NCBI GenBank assembly: GCA_019321725.1
Contig: CM033108.1
Coordinates: 20,163,799 to 20,227,798, forward strand
Origin: Paulownia fortunei
Lineage: Eukaryota > Streptophyta > Magnoliopsida > Lamiales > Paulowniaceae
DNA length: 64,000 bases
Reading direction: 5' to 3'
This document shows positions 13,886 through 25,589 of this stretch, one piece after another; position 1 is the first letter of the stretch, and every line of letters starts with the position of its first letter. The notes beneath the pieces were generated by a model. It searched no databases. It was not told where the DNA came from and saw nothing but the letters and a program-made list of their open reading frames with translations. A program made the position numbers and the translations under genes.

Positions 13886-14203
13886 TTTGAAGTTTCTATC
13901 CTCCCTTAAACCCAATTTTTAGGAGTTTTTATCCCAAACATACTTTTCAATCTTTCCAAAACTTCATATTTCAGTAAATATTAGCGACTTCATATAATTT
14001 TAGTTTCTCATTTTATGATAATATTTGTTAAAAAATGTAGATATTTTTATATGATCATGGAATGTTTTTATAAATCAGGTTAATAATTTTTTTATATAAT
14101 AATTATAAATAACAGTAACAAGGTTATATATATGTGTGTGTGCAACACTCAAGTGTGATTCACATGCCCTCCACATGCTCAAAAAAGCACACACAACATT
14201 CCT

Positions 14204-14960
14204 CTCTGCTAAGCCTATAAACCCACCCTCCACACCACACCACACGCACTCACACTCCTCTCTTTACTACTTGTTGTTTCTTCTAAAGTAAGATCCGAAG
14301 AGTCTGCAGTTTTTCCTTTCTTGTTATTCTTTTTTTCTTGTATTCTTGTTTGCTTTTCGTAGATGTAGAAAGCATGAACAAGGAATGCTACTTACCTCTT
14401 CTTTTTTTGACCTTTTTGTTTTGTTGGCTCTTATTTTTTTCTTATCTTTTAGTTTAATGGGTTTGTTTATCTCCTTGTGAAGCCTTTTGATATTTTTTGA
14501 ATCTGGTAAATGACCTCTCCCTATATTCAAAAGAAACACGTATTAGTCTCTATTAAGCCTATAAAAACACACACTCAACACACACACACTCCTACTCATT
14601 GTTTCTACCATTATTGGCTTTCTTCATTTCAGGCGTGCTCAGGTAAGATCTAAAGAGTCTATATTTTTTCTTTTCTTGTTTTTCTTTCTTTTGTCCTCTT
14701 ATTTGCTTTTCGTTGAAGCAGAAAACGTGAACAAGGAATGCCAGTTACCTCTTTTTTTTCTTTTTCTTTTTCTGTTTGGTTTTGTTTTTTTATTTTTTCT
14801 TATCTTTCACTTGAATGGGTTTGTTTGTTTATCTCCTTATCATCGCAGAAAACATGAACAAGGAAGTGTTTACCTCTTTTTTTTCCCCTTGTTGATATAT
14901 TTTTTGTTTTTTGTTATGTTTGACTTGAGTGGGTTTATTTCTCTTCTTAGGATTTATTTA
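14204..14960 (+). repeat. Repeated promoter/5' UTR-like block upstream of the AGO relic
   Basis: Two long units (about 14207-14490 and 14553-14845) each run: cctataaa TATA-like box, a CA-rich 'cacacactcc' leader, an aggtaagatc/aagtaagatc donor-like site followed by 'aagagtct', a T-rich intron-like stretch, and '(ag)aacaaggaatgc...ttacctctt' ending in 'atgggtttgttt'. A shorter third copy (about 14846-14960) repeats only the distal half. The whole lies directly before the pseudogene's ATG at 15051, so it is probably its duplicated promoter and leader with an intron. Confidence 0.65.
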
Positions 14961-15050
14961 TCTCATTGTGAAACATTATGTCCCTTTTTGTTTACTTGAG
15001 CTTGTATACGGCTAACAACTTTTTTTTTTATATCAGATAGCAAAATAGAA

Positions 15051-17985
15051 ATGGATAATCCTCTATTGGAAATGCTAACTCCACCTCTGCCTCCACCTGT
15101 GGTACCGCCAAGTTTAATACCTTAGAAAGCAACTGCTATTAAGCGTCCTAACATGGCCAAGGATGGATTTAGTTCAAAGGGACAAAGTGTCTCACTCTTG
15201 ACAAATCACTTCAAGGTTGCTGCTCTCTGGAAGAATGACTTTTATTACTATTATGTATACATCTTTATCTTTTATCTATTGTTATGCTTGCTTTTAGTCA
15301 TTATTTCTCAAGAATGCTTAAACTCTTGCCCTTATTTAGGTTTTAATAAAACATGAAGATGGTAGTCCTCTATCAGCAAAAGGCAATGAAAGAAATATAA
15401 TAGAAAATGTCCAAGTGCTTGTTGGTCAAAGATTTGTATATGATGATCATAAAAGCTTGTTGACTATTGGTTCCCAGCTGCCTGAGTACAAGAGGAAGTA
15501 CACTGTCAATGTCTCATCTAGGTATATGATTCTTTAAACTCAATACAGAATCAGAAAAGAGCACGGAGAGAATCTCCTTCCATAACATATAAAGTGGTAA
15601 TAAACTATGCTGCCAAAATTCTGATGCAAGCCTTTGCAAATTCAATTGGTGGATAAGATTCTCAAAACTTTTAAGGAGCTGTGAGAGTGCTCAATATAAT
15701 ATTGAGATAGTACGCGGTCGGCGGCTCAACAGAAAGGATCTTAGATTTTTATTATTTATATTCCCTTTGTTGAGTGATTCAAGTTCACCCAACACTTATT
15801 TTCCCTATGCAGGGCCATCTCAGTCTTCTTTACAGAATGAACCAGGAAAGTTCGTGGACTTTAGGGATGGTGTTGTTGGTTGCCAACGTTTTCATTCGAG
15901 TTTCAAGACCACACAAGGAGGTCTTTCATTGAATATGGGTAAGTTTTTTGAATCACTTTTTGGTCTATGAACTTCAAGTATTGAAAAGCTCAATGCACCA
16001 TTGTTCCATGTAATTGCAGATATTCAACTAAAATGATTGTTAGGCCAGGACTAGTGATTGACTTTCTTCTTTTGAATAAAAAAATTGATAATACTGGTCA
16101 GATTGATTAGACTAAGGTAATCAATTATTTCTTATTTTTGGTTGCTTATGGAGTTAATGTGGTTTTTCTACTAAATTTCTTACTTATTGAAAAATAAGCA
16201 AAGAGGATATTGAAGAATTTTAGGATCAAGGCTACCTATTCTGATATTGAATACAAAATTAGTGGGTTGAGTGGCCTAAGTTGTGGGGACCAAAAGTGAG
16301 CTCTAGTAGCTATTATTGCCAACCTTGTTAATAAGTACTTGGATTTCTAATTACTCTCGAATTTTCTTCTTATAGGTTTTTAATGAAATAGAGAGGAAAA
16401 GGACCTAGTGAAGCTCATGAAGAAGAAATTAGTGTCTATAACTATTTTTATTATCACCACAATACCCGATTGAAGCATTCTGCAGACTTTTTGTGTATCA
16501 GAGTTGGGAAACCAAAGCGTCCCATTTACATTCCCATTGAGGTTTATACTTTGTAGACTAATGCTCAACTTCATGATTTTTTATGTCACTACAGTGATCA
16601 TGGTTTCCTCTTTCTTTTGTAGCTATACTCGTTGGTTACATTGCAACATTATACTAAAGCCATGTCAATCATCAAAGAACTTTCCTTGTAGAAAAATGTC
16701 GACAAAAATCGAAGGAGAAGATGATCACCTTACAACAAATGAGGTTTTAGTAGATTTTTCTATGTGATTTTTCAATTTTTTCATATTTAGAATTATAATA
16801 ATTGTTGTGCTCTAATGCAGGAACTAACTAGCAGCAACTATGCTACTCATCCTCTTCTTGGATCTTGTGCAATTTTAATTAGGTCTGATAAGTTCACTCA
16901 AATTCAAGGCTGTGTTTTGGCACCCCCAAGGTATTCATTGTCTACATTCATATTGTTGTTATTTATCTCATATGTTTTTCACGACAAGCATGTTCTACAC
17001 TGCCAATATGAAACATTACAAATGCAAGATGCAACATTTCTAATTACTAGCCCATTTGGTTGTGTCACAGTTGGGAGTTGGTCTAGTAGAGGACATAAAC
17101 CCTAGAAATGGAAGATGGAACTTCAAGGATAAGGTATAGTTCTTTTAAAATTTTATATAAAATTCTATTGGTAGTAGCTCTTTCAAGTTTTGCTTGTATC
17201 AAGTAAGCACGGTTGGAAGTTGGGGTGTTCTGAACTTCTTCGCTTTGTATAATAAGAAAAAAATGAAAAGTCTTCTGATTAGATATGCAGGAGACATAGG
17301 ATTTGTGAGTATCACTATCTTTTATTTGTTGCACTTGGAAAATGAGGAAAGTTCTATAGTTATCCTTTTTTCTACTAACATGATTATTTTTTTTCCAGAA
17401 ATTAGACCAATAGTTTCTAATGATTAAAGAGAAAGCAGAGTTAAGGGACAATCCTGGTCCTATTAGGGTGGAGAAGATGATTGATAGGCTCAACTCAAAA
17501 TGTCATCCGGACCTTTAGCTTCAGTTTCTACTCTGCATTCTGCCAGACAGGAAAAATTCTAATATCTATGGTTCTGATTTGATAAATTATTGTTTCATCA
17601 AGTGACTTTTTTTTTTTTTTTTTGGGCTAAAACTGAAAATAGAGTTCACTCTTTCTTTTAATCTTATTTAAGGCCCATTGCAGAGGAGGATTCTTTTGAC
17701 TTGGGGATAGTTACACAGTGCATTGCACCTAAACACATACACATCAACAAAGAGCAGTACCTAGAAAATTTGATTTGAAGATCAATGCCAAGGTAAGTTG
17801 TAGTTTTAGTTGTGCAAATTAGATTATGTATTATTCTTGAAATTAGTGCTCATTATTGCTTGGCGGTATTAATTCAATCTTCTCTGGGTAGATTCCTCTT
17901 GACGTACCCTCAATTCTTGGAGGTCATAAAACCATTATACTTGGGGTTTATTTATCACATGCTTCTCCTAATGTTCTTATAGATA
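15051..17985 (+). pseudogene. Argonaute pseudogene, AGO4/6/9/16 clade, unprocessed and truncated
   Basis: Exon-like pieces follow Argonaute order. They are an N-terminus with a proline-rich PPLPPPVVPP tract and SKGQSVSLLTNHFKV (15051-15210); EDGSPLSAKG and YDDHKSLLTIG (15340-15525); YKVVINYAAKI (15550-15660); FVDFRDGVVGCQRFHSSFKT then TTQGGLSLNM (15780-15938); MIVRPGLVIDFLL (16019-16075); RIKATYSDIEYKISGLSG (16200-16290); and RVGKPKRPIYIPIE (16380-16555). Then come LVTLQHYTKAMS (16618-16740), SSNYATHPLLGSC..FTQIQG (16820-16931), NPRNGRWNFKDK (17068-17133), RVEKMIDRLNSK and LLCILPDRKNSNIYG (17400-17570), GIVTQCIAPKH (17670-17792) and KTIILGVYLSHASP (17890-17985). The last matches the start of PIWI, after which homology stops, so most of the catalytic domain is absent. 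An in-frame TAG lies at 15123-15125, with more stops and frameshifts later. Introns with GT..AG borders persist, so it arose by gene or segment duplication rather than retroposition. In this clade Argonautes load 24-nt siRNAs for RNA-directed DNA methylation; this copy cannot make a working protein. Confidence 0.85.
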
Positions 17986-18801
17986 AATAAAATTTATGGT
18001 CAATTAAATGATGACACGTGTAAAATAATATATTAAATATTAATTATATTTATATTTTGGGAATTTGATCAAATTTAATTCCTAAAGTAAATAGTAGATT
18101 AATTGATATTTTAGTATATACTTTCGGCCAATCAAATGTCATCAAGTGTCAAATCTTAATTCTTGGAAATCAAAATTATATCTTACAAATTATAAAAGTA
18201 AATACAAATGTTTTGATAATTTAAAACATATCTTGTGATTAAGACTGTAAATATCAATCAAATCGTAAAGGATCAATTAAATTACGTTACTTTATTAAAT
18301 AAATTATGGCAAAAAAACTCATATCCTACGAGTATAAATAGGGGTCATCTCAAAAAAAATTAAGAAGACAAGTTGTGAAGAAGAAATCTTAGCAAGAAAG
18401 GTAATAGAAGAATTATCTCAGCTTAAGGAGATCAAGTTCGAAGAGATCTACAGTGTTCAAGGTGAAAGTTAAGGTGTTCATCATGGAGTCTATTCAAGTA
18501 ATAACGTTTAATTTGAGATTAAGTTATTAAATTATCAAATTAACATTATTAAAAATCCAATCCACATTAGAGGATATCAAAGGATCAATTTTATCAAAAG
18601 GTTACCAAATCCACCATGTCAACGTTCTTGAAGTTGTGACGTTTAGTTCAAATAAAGTGTCAAACCCTCGAATTAATATTATTGAAGGACAAAATCAATT
18701 TGGAGGAGATCAAATCAATAATTTTGCCTCTAAAATTCTAAATCTAAAAGATATTATTCTTGAAGAGAAGAATCAGAAAAATTAGTTAAAGATTGTAACC
18801 A
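17986..18801 (+). other. Unassigned sequence between AGO relic and Gypsy fragment
   Basis: The AGO similarity ends abruptly at about 17985 and AT-rich sequence follows. The part at 18340-18780 contains repeated 'gaagagatc', 'aggagatcaa' and 'ggatcaattttatcaaaag' type blocks. It may be LTR or leader sequence of the following retrotransposon. I could not define LTR ends or a primer-binding site. Confidence 0.35.
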
Positions 18802-20506
18802 TTTGGATTGAAGAATGCTCGTGCTACATATCAAAGGGCTATGTAGAAGATTTTTGATGATATGCTTCATAAAATTATCGAGTGCTATGTTGATGATGTG
18901 GTTGTAAAGTCCAAAAGGCAAGAATATCATCTTCATGATCTAAGGAAAGTCTTTGAACGCTTGAGAAGATATCAACTCAAGATTAACCCACTAAAATGTG
19001 TATTTGGTGTCAAGTCTAGAAAATTCCTTGGGTTCATTATTTGTCACCGAGGGATAGAAATCGAGAAAGAAAAAATTGATGCAATTCTAAACATGCTTGA
19101 ACCTTGAAACATTCACGAACTTATAATATTGCAAGGAAAATTAGCGTATCTTCGAAGGTTTATTTCAAATCTGGCCCGTCGATGCCAACCATTCAGTTGT
19201 CTCATGAAGAAAGGTATTTTGTTTGAGTGGGACGAGTCTTGTGGGAAAGCTTTTAAAAGTATAAAAGCTTATCTAATGAAACCTCATCTGTTGGTTGCAC
19301 TAGTACTTGGACGCCCATTGATACTTTATATTGCTGCTCAAGATTGTCCTGTTGGAGCTTTACTAGCACAAGAGAATCATGATGGGAAAGAGGGCGCCTT
19401 GTACTATTTGAGTAGAATGATGACGCCAAATGAGTTGAACTACTCACCAATTGAAAAGATATGCTTGGCCCTCATCTTTGCAATCTAGAAGCTAAAGTGT
19501 TATTTTTAGGCTCATACTGTTCATCTTGTCTTAAAAGCAAATCCACTAAAGTATGTCATGACAAAACTAGTTCTTTCTGATAGACTTGCAAGGTAGCACC
19601 TTCAGTTGCAGCAATTTGAGATCGTGTATGTCCCTCAAAAGTCTATGAAAGGACAAGTTTTAGCAGATTTTTTGGGTGATCATCCTATCCCTGCCGAGTG
19701 AGAACTGTCTGAAGACCTACCATATGAAAATGTTCTTGTAATTAAAGTTACTCCTCATTGGAAGATATATTTTGATGGAGCTTCTTATAGAGGAGGAGTC
19801 GGTGCTGGAATTGTATCCATTGCATCTGATGGGGAAGTATTGCCATACTCTTTCATATTAACCCAAAACTGTTCAAACAATGTTGTTGAATATCAAACTC
19901 TTATCCTTGGACTCAAAATGGTTGTTGACATAAAGCAACTGCATCTTGAGGTGTATGGAGATTCTAAATTAGTAGTCAATCAGTTGCTTGGTCTATATGA
20001 AGTCAAGACACCTGACCTACTTCTATATTCCAATTATGCTAAAAGGCTTATTGGATAGCTTGGAAATGTAGTAATTAACTATGTGCCAAGGAAGGATAAT
20101 AAGCAAGCTGATGCTTTAGCAAACTTGCTTTTACACTCGCTATACCTAAAGGTGAAGTTCATGTACCTATATGTAGAAGTTGGGTTGTACCACCAATCTT
20201 TGAGAATGAGAGCTGTGATGAAGAAGAAGAAAACCATGCCATTGAAGTGTTTGAAATAGAGAATAAAGATTGGTGTTAAACACTTATGGATTATTTGAAG
20301 TACGAAAAGCTACTTGACGACCCATGTCAAAGAGTTGATATTCGGCGTCGTGTGGTTTGCTTTATTTATTACAATGGCACACTTTATAGACGCTCATTGA
20401 TGCAGTCTTCTTGAGATGTTTAGGTGATGATGAAGCTATCCATGCTATGGAAGAAGCCCATTCGGGGATTTATGGTACTCATCAATCAGGCCTAAAGTTG
20501 CACTTT
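18802..20506 (+). mobile_element. Ty3/Gypsy pol fragment, Tat-like, with two RNase H domains
   Basis: The translation starts inside reverse transcriptase with FGLKNARATYQRAM, followed by YVDDVVVKS (18890-18915), the catalytic YVDD box. KCVFGVKSRKFLGFI, the LAYLRRFISNLARRCQPF thumb/connection region and the first RNase H (LILYIAAQD.PVGALLAQE...ALYYLSR) come next. After a linker, a second RNase H-like domain reads YFDGASYRGGVGAGIV... (19760-20130), and then the beginning of integrase (20330-20506, HAMEEAHSG.YGTHQSG in a shifted frame). A second, archaeal-type RNase H is a hallmark of the Tat/Ogre lineage. Several stops (for example after 19105, 19486 and 20057) inactivate it. No gag, protease, integrase core or LTR is attached. 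Confidence 0.85.
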
Positions 20507-21489
20507 TGAATAAAGCCTTTTGAACGATTTGCATAGATTTTAACACAAAGTACTGAGTTTTACTTTATCATGTCCTCTAACTCATAAGTTAAAGGATAAC
20601 TATATCTCAATGGCTCATACATACTTCTTATCTTTTTAGTTAATATGATATACCAATAAAGTAATAGAATCATAAACCTCTTAAGTTTTTCACAAGAGAA
20701 TAATGGCTTCATCTACTATGATGAAAATATATAATATCACTGCTTTATGAAATCTCATGTACCATCCTCTTAAAGACTATCTTGGATCATGAAGATTTAA
20801 AGTTCACAAATTCTATCTTCTTGACCTTCTACTTGGAATCTTCCAAGCATTCCATGTAGGTTTTTTTCATATAATTCTCTATGGAGAAATCATCTAATTC
20901 TCCATTTGAGAATGTAGTCTTTAGTCTATTTGATACAATTCTAAATCTTACATACCCATAATAACAAAAAAAAAATATAACAGAGGTATATATCACCATT
21001 AGCGAAAAGGTTTGTCATAAAAGTATATCACCATTGTTGCCACACAAGCTAATAGATTTCATTGTTACATATTTTTCTTCTTCAATTACTTTAATTCTAT
21101 TGTCCTTTGTAGGACCTCGTAGAGTCTCACTCTATTAGACTCCACATCATCTTTTGGAGACTATTTCCTGCTTGCACAAATTTTTGATTCAGTTTTAGCT
21201 TGATCACTTGGATAAAATTACTTCCACTCAAAATAAGAAGCAATAAATATTCTAACACCATAAGTGATAAAACTTGATCACTTAGATCAAATTCCATCTC
21301 CTTGTTCACTTATGAACATAAACTTTTTTATGGGAATGTTACATAAACTTAATCCTAGGTATATTGGTTTATTTTGCATTATTGAGAGAAATTGGGATAT
21401 TGCCTATAAACACAACCTCTTTGTATCAATGTCTTGAGTTCACAATGTTTCATGTATTCATTTTAAGGAAGTGTATCATGAATCTATCT
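20507..21489. other. Unassigned retroelement-derived or intergenic sequence
   Basis: About 1 kb lies between the Tat-type fragment and the chromovirus 3' end. No domain is recognisable in any frame. The composition resembles retrotransposon LTR or leader DNA, but no paired ends were found. Confidence 0.35.
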
Positions 21490-24400
21490 CATCTATTAAA
21501 AAAGGAACCAATAGAACTAAATTGAGGCTACAGATATGAAGAAAGACCTATAGAGATTTTAGTAAGAGAAGTAAAGTAACTTCAAAATGAGAATATCTCT
21601 TTAGTTAAAGTACACAGTAGAAGTCAATCAACAGAAGAAGCTATTTAGGAAAGGAAGCATAAAATGAAAATTAAATATCTAGAGTTTTTTTTGGTAAGTA
21701 AAATTTCAGGGATGAAATTTTAATAAGTAGGGGAGGATATAATACCCAATTTTCACACTACTCACTTGGCCAATGTGATTCATGCATCACATGCTACTTA
21801 TATGTTAATTTGCATTAACATTTATATGACATCTTATATAGCATTCTTAATCGTTGGACATCTAATGCTATCACATGATATTAGTGGTTGAGATCTTACA
21901 ACCTAATTAAGAAATTCAATATTTAGATAAAAGAAAGAATAAATTGATCAATCTATTGGATATTCATAGGTTATATGTTATAATTTTAGAAGTAATTAAA
22001 GGTGTTACTAGTAAGCTAATATGTTTTGATTCATATAGATCAAGGTGTTTTAAAGGTATACATCCATAAACTAATAATACTCGGGATATTAAATATGATG
22101 TAATTTGATTTAAGTGTCATATTTCAAGGTCCATATGTGTATATGATTTTAGAAATGAAAACTAGACAATCTATTTAAAAATCGGATGTCAATTAATTTA
22201 AAAATCGAATCAACGGTTAAGAAATTAGGGTAGACTTTATTATCCGATCGTATGGAAATAAAAATAAGTTGTAAATAAAGAAATAAATGCTGAGAAACAC
22301 CAAATTAGATCTATATAAGTTATGTATAATATCAGATTTAAACCACAATTTGACACCTCAAACTTTGTTACCTCATACTTTCTTATTAAACTTAAGCTAA
22401 CATCTCAAGCTAACACTTCAAACCCTTCACCCTTAAGCCATGACCAGACCCTCATTTCAACAATTTTCAGTTTTCGAACACACACCTTAAGGTCTCCAAG
22501 TGCTCCAAATTGATTCCAAGTTGAAATAAAAACAAGAAAAGTAAAAGATAAGTGATTACCATCAAGTTTAACCTCAAAATCAGCATAGGTAACTCTAATC
22601 TACGGTTTTGCCTTTGGTTTTTAGATTATTCTGAATGGGTTTATTGTTTATTAAGATTTAAATATTTCTTGTAAAAGTATTAAAAAGTTTTTAGTTAGAC
22701 TTTGGTGTATAAAAAAAGGATTTTTGATGACAAACACTTAATAGGAAATACTTGTGGTAGAAACTGTCACCTTACTATTTTTTTGTGTTTTAGGATTCAA
22801 AACTAGATGGTATGTTGAATAAAACCTATAATTATTATGATTTACATGTCCATATAAGAGTTAATAGTATTGGAATGAATTTTTATTGGTTAGAAATTGA
22901 AATAGAGCATGATATTAGAGAAACACTCAAACTGCCAAAGTAGCAAAATCTGTTTTGGTATGCTGTGAAGGAGATTGAATTAGGGGAGCTAAATCCATGA
23001 GTTTTGGCAATTATATGGCATGGTTATATGTTTTTATATATTTTTATATGTTAGATAAGTGTTGTAAAACATTTAGAGTAAATAAATATGCCTAAGGATG
23101 ATAAAATTGCTATGAAACTTAATGTGACAGCAAGGAAAATAGAAGATGGAAATTTGTTCCATTTTACTTCTTGGCATGTTTCGACATATCTATGGTAAAA
23201 TTAATGTTTAGCATTTAAAAAGTTGTTATAAGAGTTATAACACATCAATTAGGTTATTTTATCATACATTTAAGATGAGAAATCAAGGTACTTAGGAGAT
23301 TGTAGTAGGTTTTAGTCCCTAAGTAGTAAAGTTTAATTGTTACAGGATTAAGCATAATGAACTTGTTGATTGAAAATAGTGATTGATATCTTACATTTTT
23401 ACAGTTTATTCTCACCTAGGGTTGGGGAGTAACACCTAAGAAACTAAGAAGTAAGATACGATCGATTAAAAGTAAGTGAAAATCCATTTGGAACTACAAT
23501 GAATGGACATAATATTTATTACCTTATCTATATTAAATGTGATCCTTGTGTCTTGATGAGTATATTATGAGTATTATAAAAAATATCTTATAGTGCATAC
23601 ATTTCTTAGATGATGGGACATGAGATTTATTGTATCATTAAACATGCTATTCATCAGTATTTACACGTGCATGCATAACACTTGCTCACAGTTGAGGTTT
23701 TGCCTGCATGACATTATTTTCAGAAAGAAAATATTTTGGTTGGCCACTATTAGTGCACCGAGGCATGCGAGGTGTGCTTATATGATATTTTAGGGTGTCG
23801 TAAGTGTTACTTCTCGAAAGATCATAGGAGTTGACAAGGGTTGTGCCTCTGGTGGTCACGAGAGGATGGACTACTTGACTGTGCCCTTATTGACTCTGTT
23901 GGTGGGAAGAATTTTAAAGGATCACAAGAGAAGATAGGGGGTAGACCTCTGGTGATCCGAGGAGATGGCCCCTAGACTGAGTCAATTTATTTATATCCAT
24001 GTGATTATCGATATTATTCATAGCTTTATTAGGTGCATGTAGGTAGGCTAAGGGTCTAGTGATGGAAAAATGATTTTGAATGAACTATTTTGGTTCAGGA
24101 GCTTACATTCCTAGTGTGATTTCATAGAGATGCATCACATATATGTTAGATTATCGCTTCAGCATGCATGATTTTCACCTACTGAGTATTAGCTCACGTA
24201 GTTCATTCAGTGTAGGTAAGTATGGTGAGACTTGATGCCTCTAGTTTACTGGGTTGGTTGTGGAGTTCCTACAGATTTTCAAAGATCAATGTACATGGAT
24301 GACGACCTGTTAGGGCTATTTGTAGGTTGTGCTTTTGATTTTATGGTCTATTGTATTATATTAGTGACATTATCCTATATATTACTTTCAAAACTCCATT

Positions 24401-24634
24401 GTAAATGAGTTTGAGTTATGTGATGATTTTGATTGACCTTTTTATCGTTTAAATAACTATCTATCTATATACAGTAGTAGAGAATGTTAAAGCACTTTAC
24501 TTTATCAATGTTATATCAAACTAACTAACTAGAAAAAAAATTATACACAGGCATACATGCACAAATTACGTTGCACAGGTTGTTTATATATATATATATA
24601 TATGCATACATATTTTTTTTTGAAGGTTGTGACA
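21490..24634 (+). mobile_element. 3' end and LTR of a Tekay/Del-type chromovirus (Gypsy)
   Basis: The stretch 21490-21720 translates, with stops, to EERPIEILVREVK then LQNENISLVKV, and further to a KMKIKYLEFF end. This is the terminal integrase/chromodomain region of CRM/Tekay-like chromoviruses. It is followed by a polypurine tract (aggggagga, 21729-21737) and an LTR starting TATAATACCC at 21738. The LTR runs to TGTGACA at 24634. No 5' part of this element is in the window. Confidence 0.7.
21738..24634 (+). mobile_element. Large LTR (~2.9 kb) of the chromovirus
   Basis: The start is set by the preceding polypurine tract and the end by the inverted TGTGACA terminus. The same sequence occurs in minus orientation at 56471-63696 (split by a Copia insertion) and as a fragment at 7696-8215, so it is a repeat family. 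Shared landmarks include the block at 23740-23990 (its counterpart is 57100-57350) and the block at 24160-24330 (its counterpart is 56780-56960). Confidence 0.7.
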
Positions 24635-24893
24635 ATTTGTCTCCAAGAACCAATCCCTCATTTGGTTGATGTTAATCATCCTTTTAACTCATTTCCATTA
24701 TTCCTTCTCCGAAAAAAATTCTAAAATTCCTCCTATTTTCATGATTTTTCTCCCATTTTCTCTCCACCAAACTCTATTTTCTTAGCAAGTTGTACCCCAA
24801 GAGGTCCACAAAGTCTTTTTTATAAGTTGGCTTTAATAGTTTTGGTCCAAAATCTTCGTCAAAAGATCACACTTTTAGATTTTCAAGTCATTT

Positions 24894-25026
24894 GGCGTCT
24901 AAGCCCCATGTATTCTATTTCAGCACTTTAGATGGCACCTAGGTACCCTGTTTTGGTGCCTAAGTGCCTTGTATTATGTTTTGACAGCCTCAGATGGTGC
25001 CTAGGCATCCTGTTTTGGCGCCTAGG
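24894..25026. repeat. Degenerate ~62-bp tandem repeat with palindromic cores
   Basis: The motif 'gatgg(c/t)(a/g)cctagg.a.cctgttttgg(t/c)gcctaag' recurs with starts near 24894, 24955 and 25017. Each unit contains a near-palindromic ggcacctaggtacc/ggtgcctaggca core. It lies between an LTR and a Copia fragment; no coding role is seen. Confidence 0.6.
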
Positions 25027-25589
25027 AGCCGTTGCTGCAGTTTTTTCCTTCTTGACTTCAGTTTTTTAACACTATTTAGCCCTTTGCAATTGATTGTTGA
25101 CCTATTTCTAAAATTAATTGGCTTTTTATGTCTTCTAATGAATTATATCACTATGTCTTGTTTTCCATAGGTACTTGAATCAACTAAATATGATATATGT
25201 GGAGAGATTTATTCCTAAAATACCAAGATGTATCATACCAGATAATTACAGCCTAGTTTTGACTTTTAAACTCGACTTTTTTCATTGATATCGATAGAAT
25301 TGAATTTTGTAATAAACATAGAAGGTATAGATCTATCTATTGGTTTCCAATTATTCAAGAATTAAGTCAAAATGATATTTGAGTAAAGTGTTATGATTGA
25401 AATACGACTATCAATCGCATCACAATTCAGATTCTTCAATATTTCAATCAAGTTTTTGGTTTCTTTCTATTTTCTTTTCTTTTATCATTACCTACAAGAT
25501 TTCAAACTAAATACATAAAAAATAACAAAAACACTTGAAAACAAATCAAATGTTAATCAAAAGGTATATAAATTGTTGGTATAAAACTA

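Larger units (their letters stand above)
12280..13990 (-). mobile_element. Rearranged Ty1/Copia retrotransposon remnant
   Basis: On the minus strand the order is: a copy of the element's own 3' end (13990-13899), integrase core and C-terminal part (about 13885-13366), a short linker, RNase H (13190-12895), a polypurine-like tract, and the 3' LTR (12699-12280). Reverse transcriptase is missing between the linker and RNase H. No 5' LTR was found. Frameshifts and stops make it dead. Confidence 0.8.
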
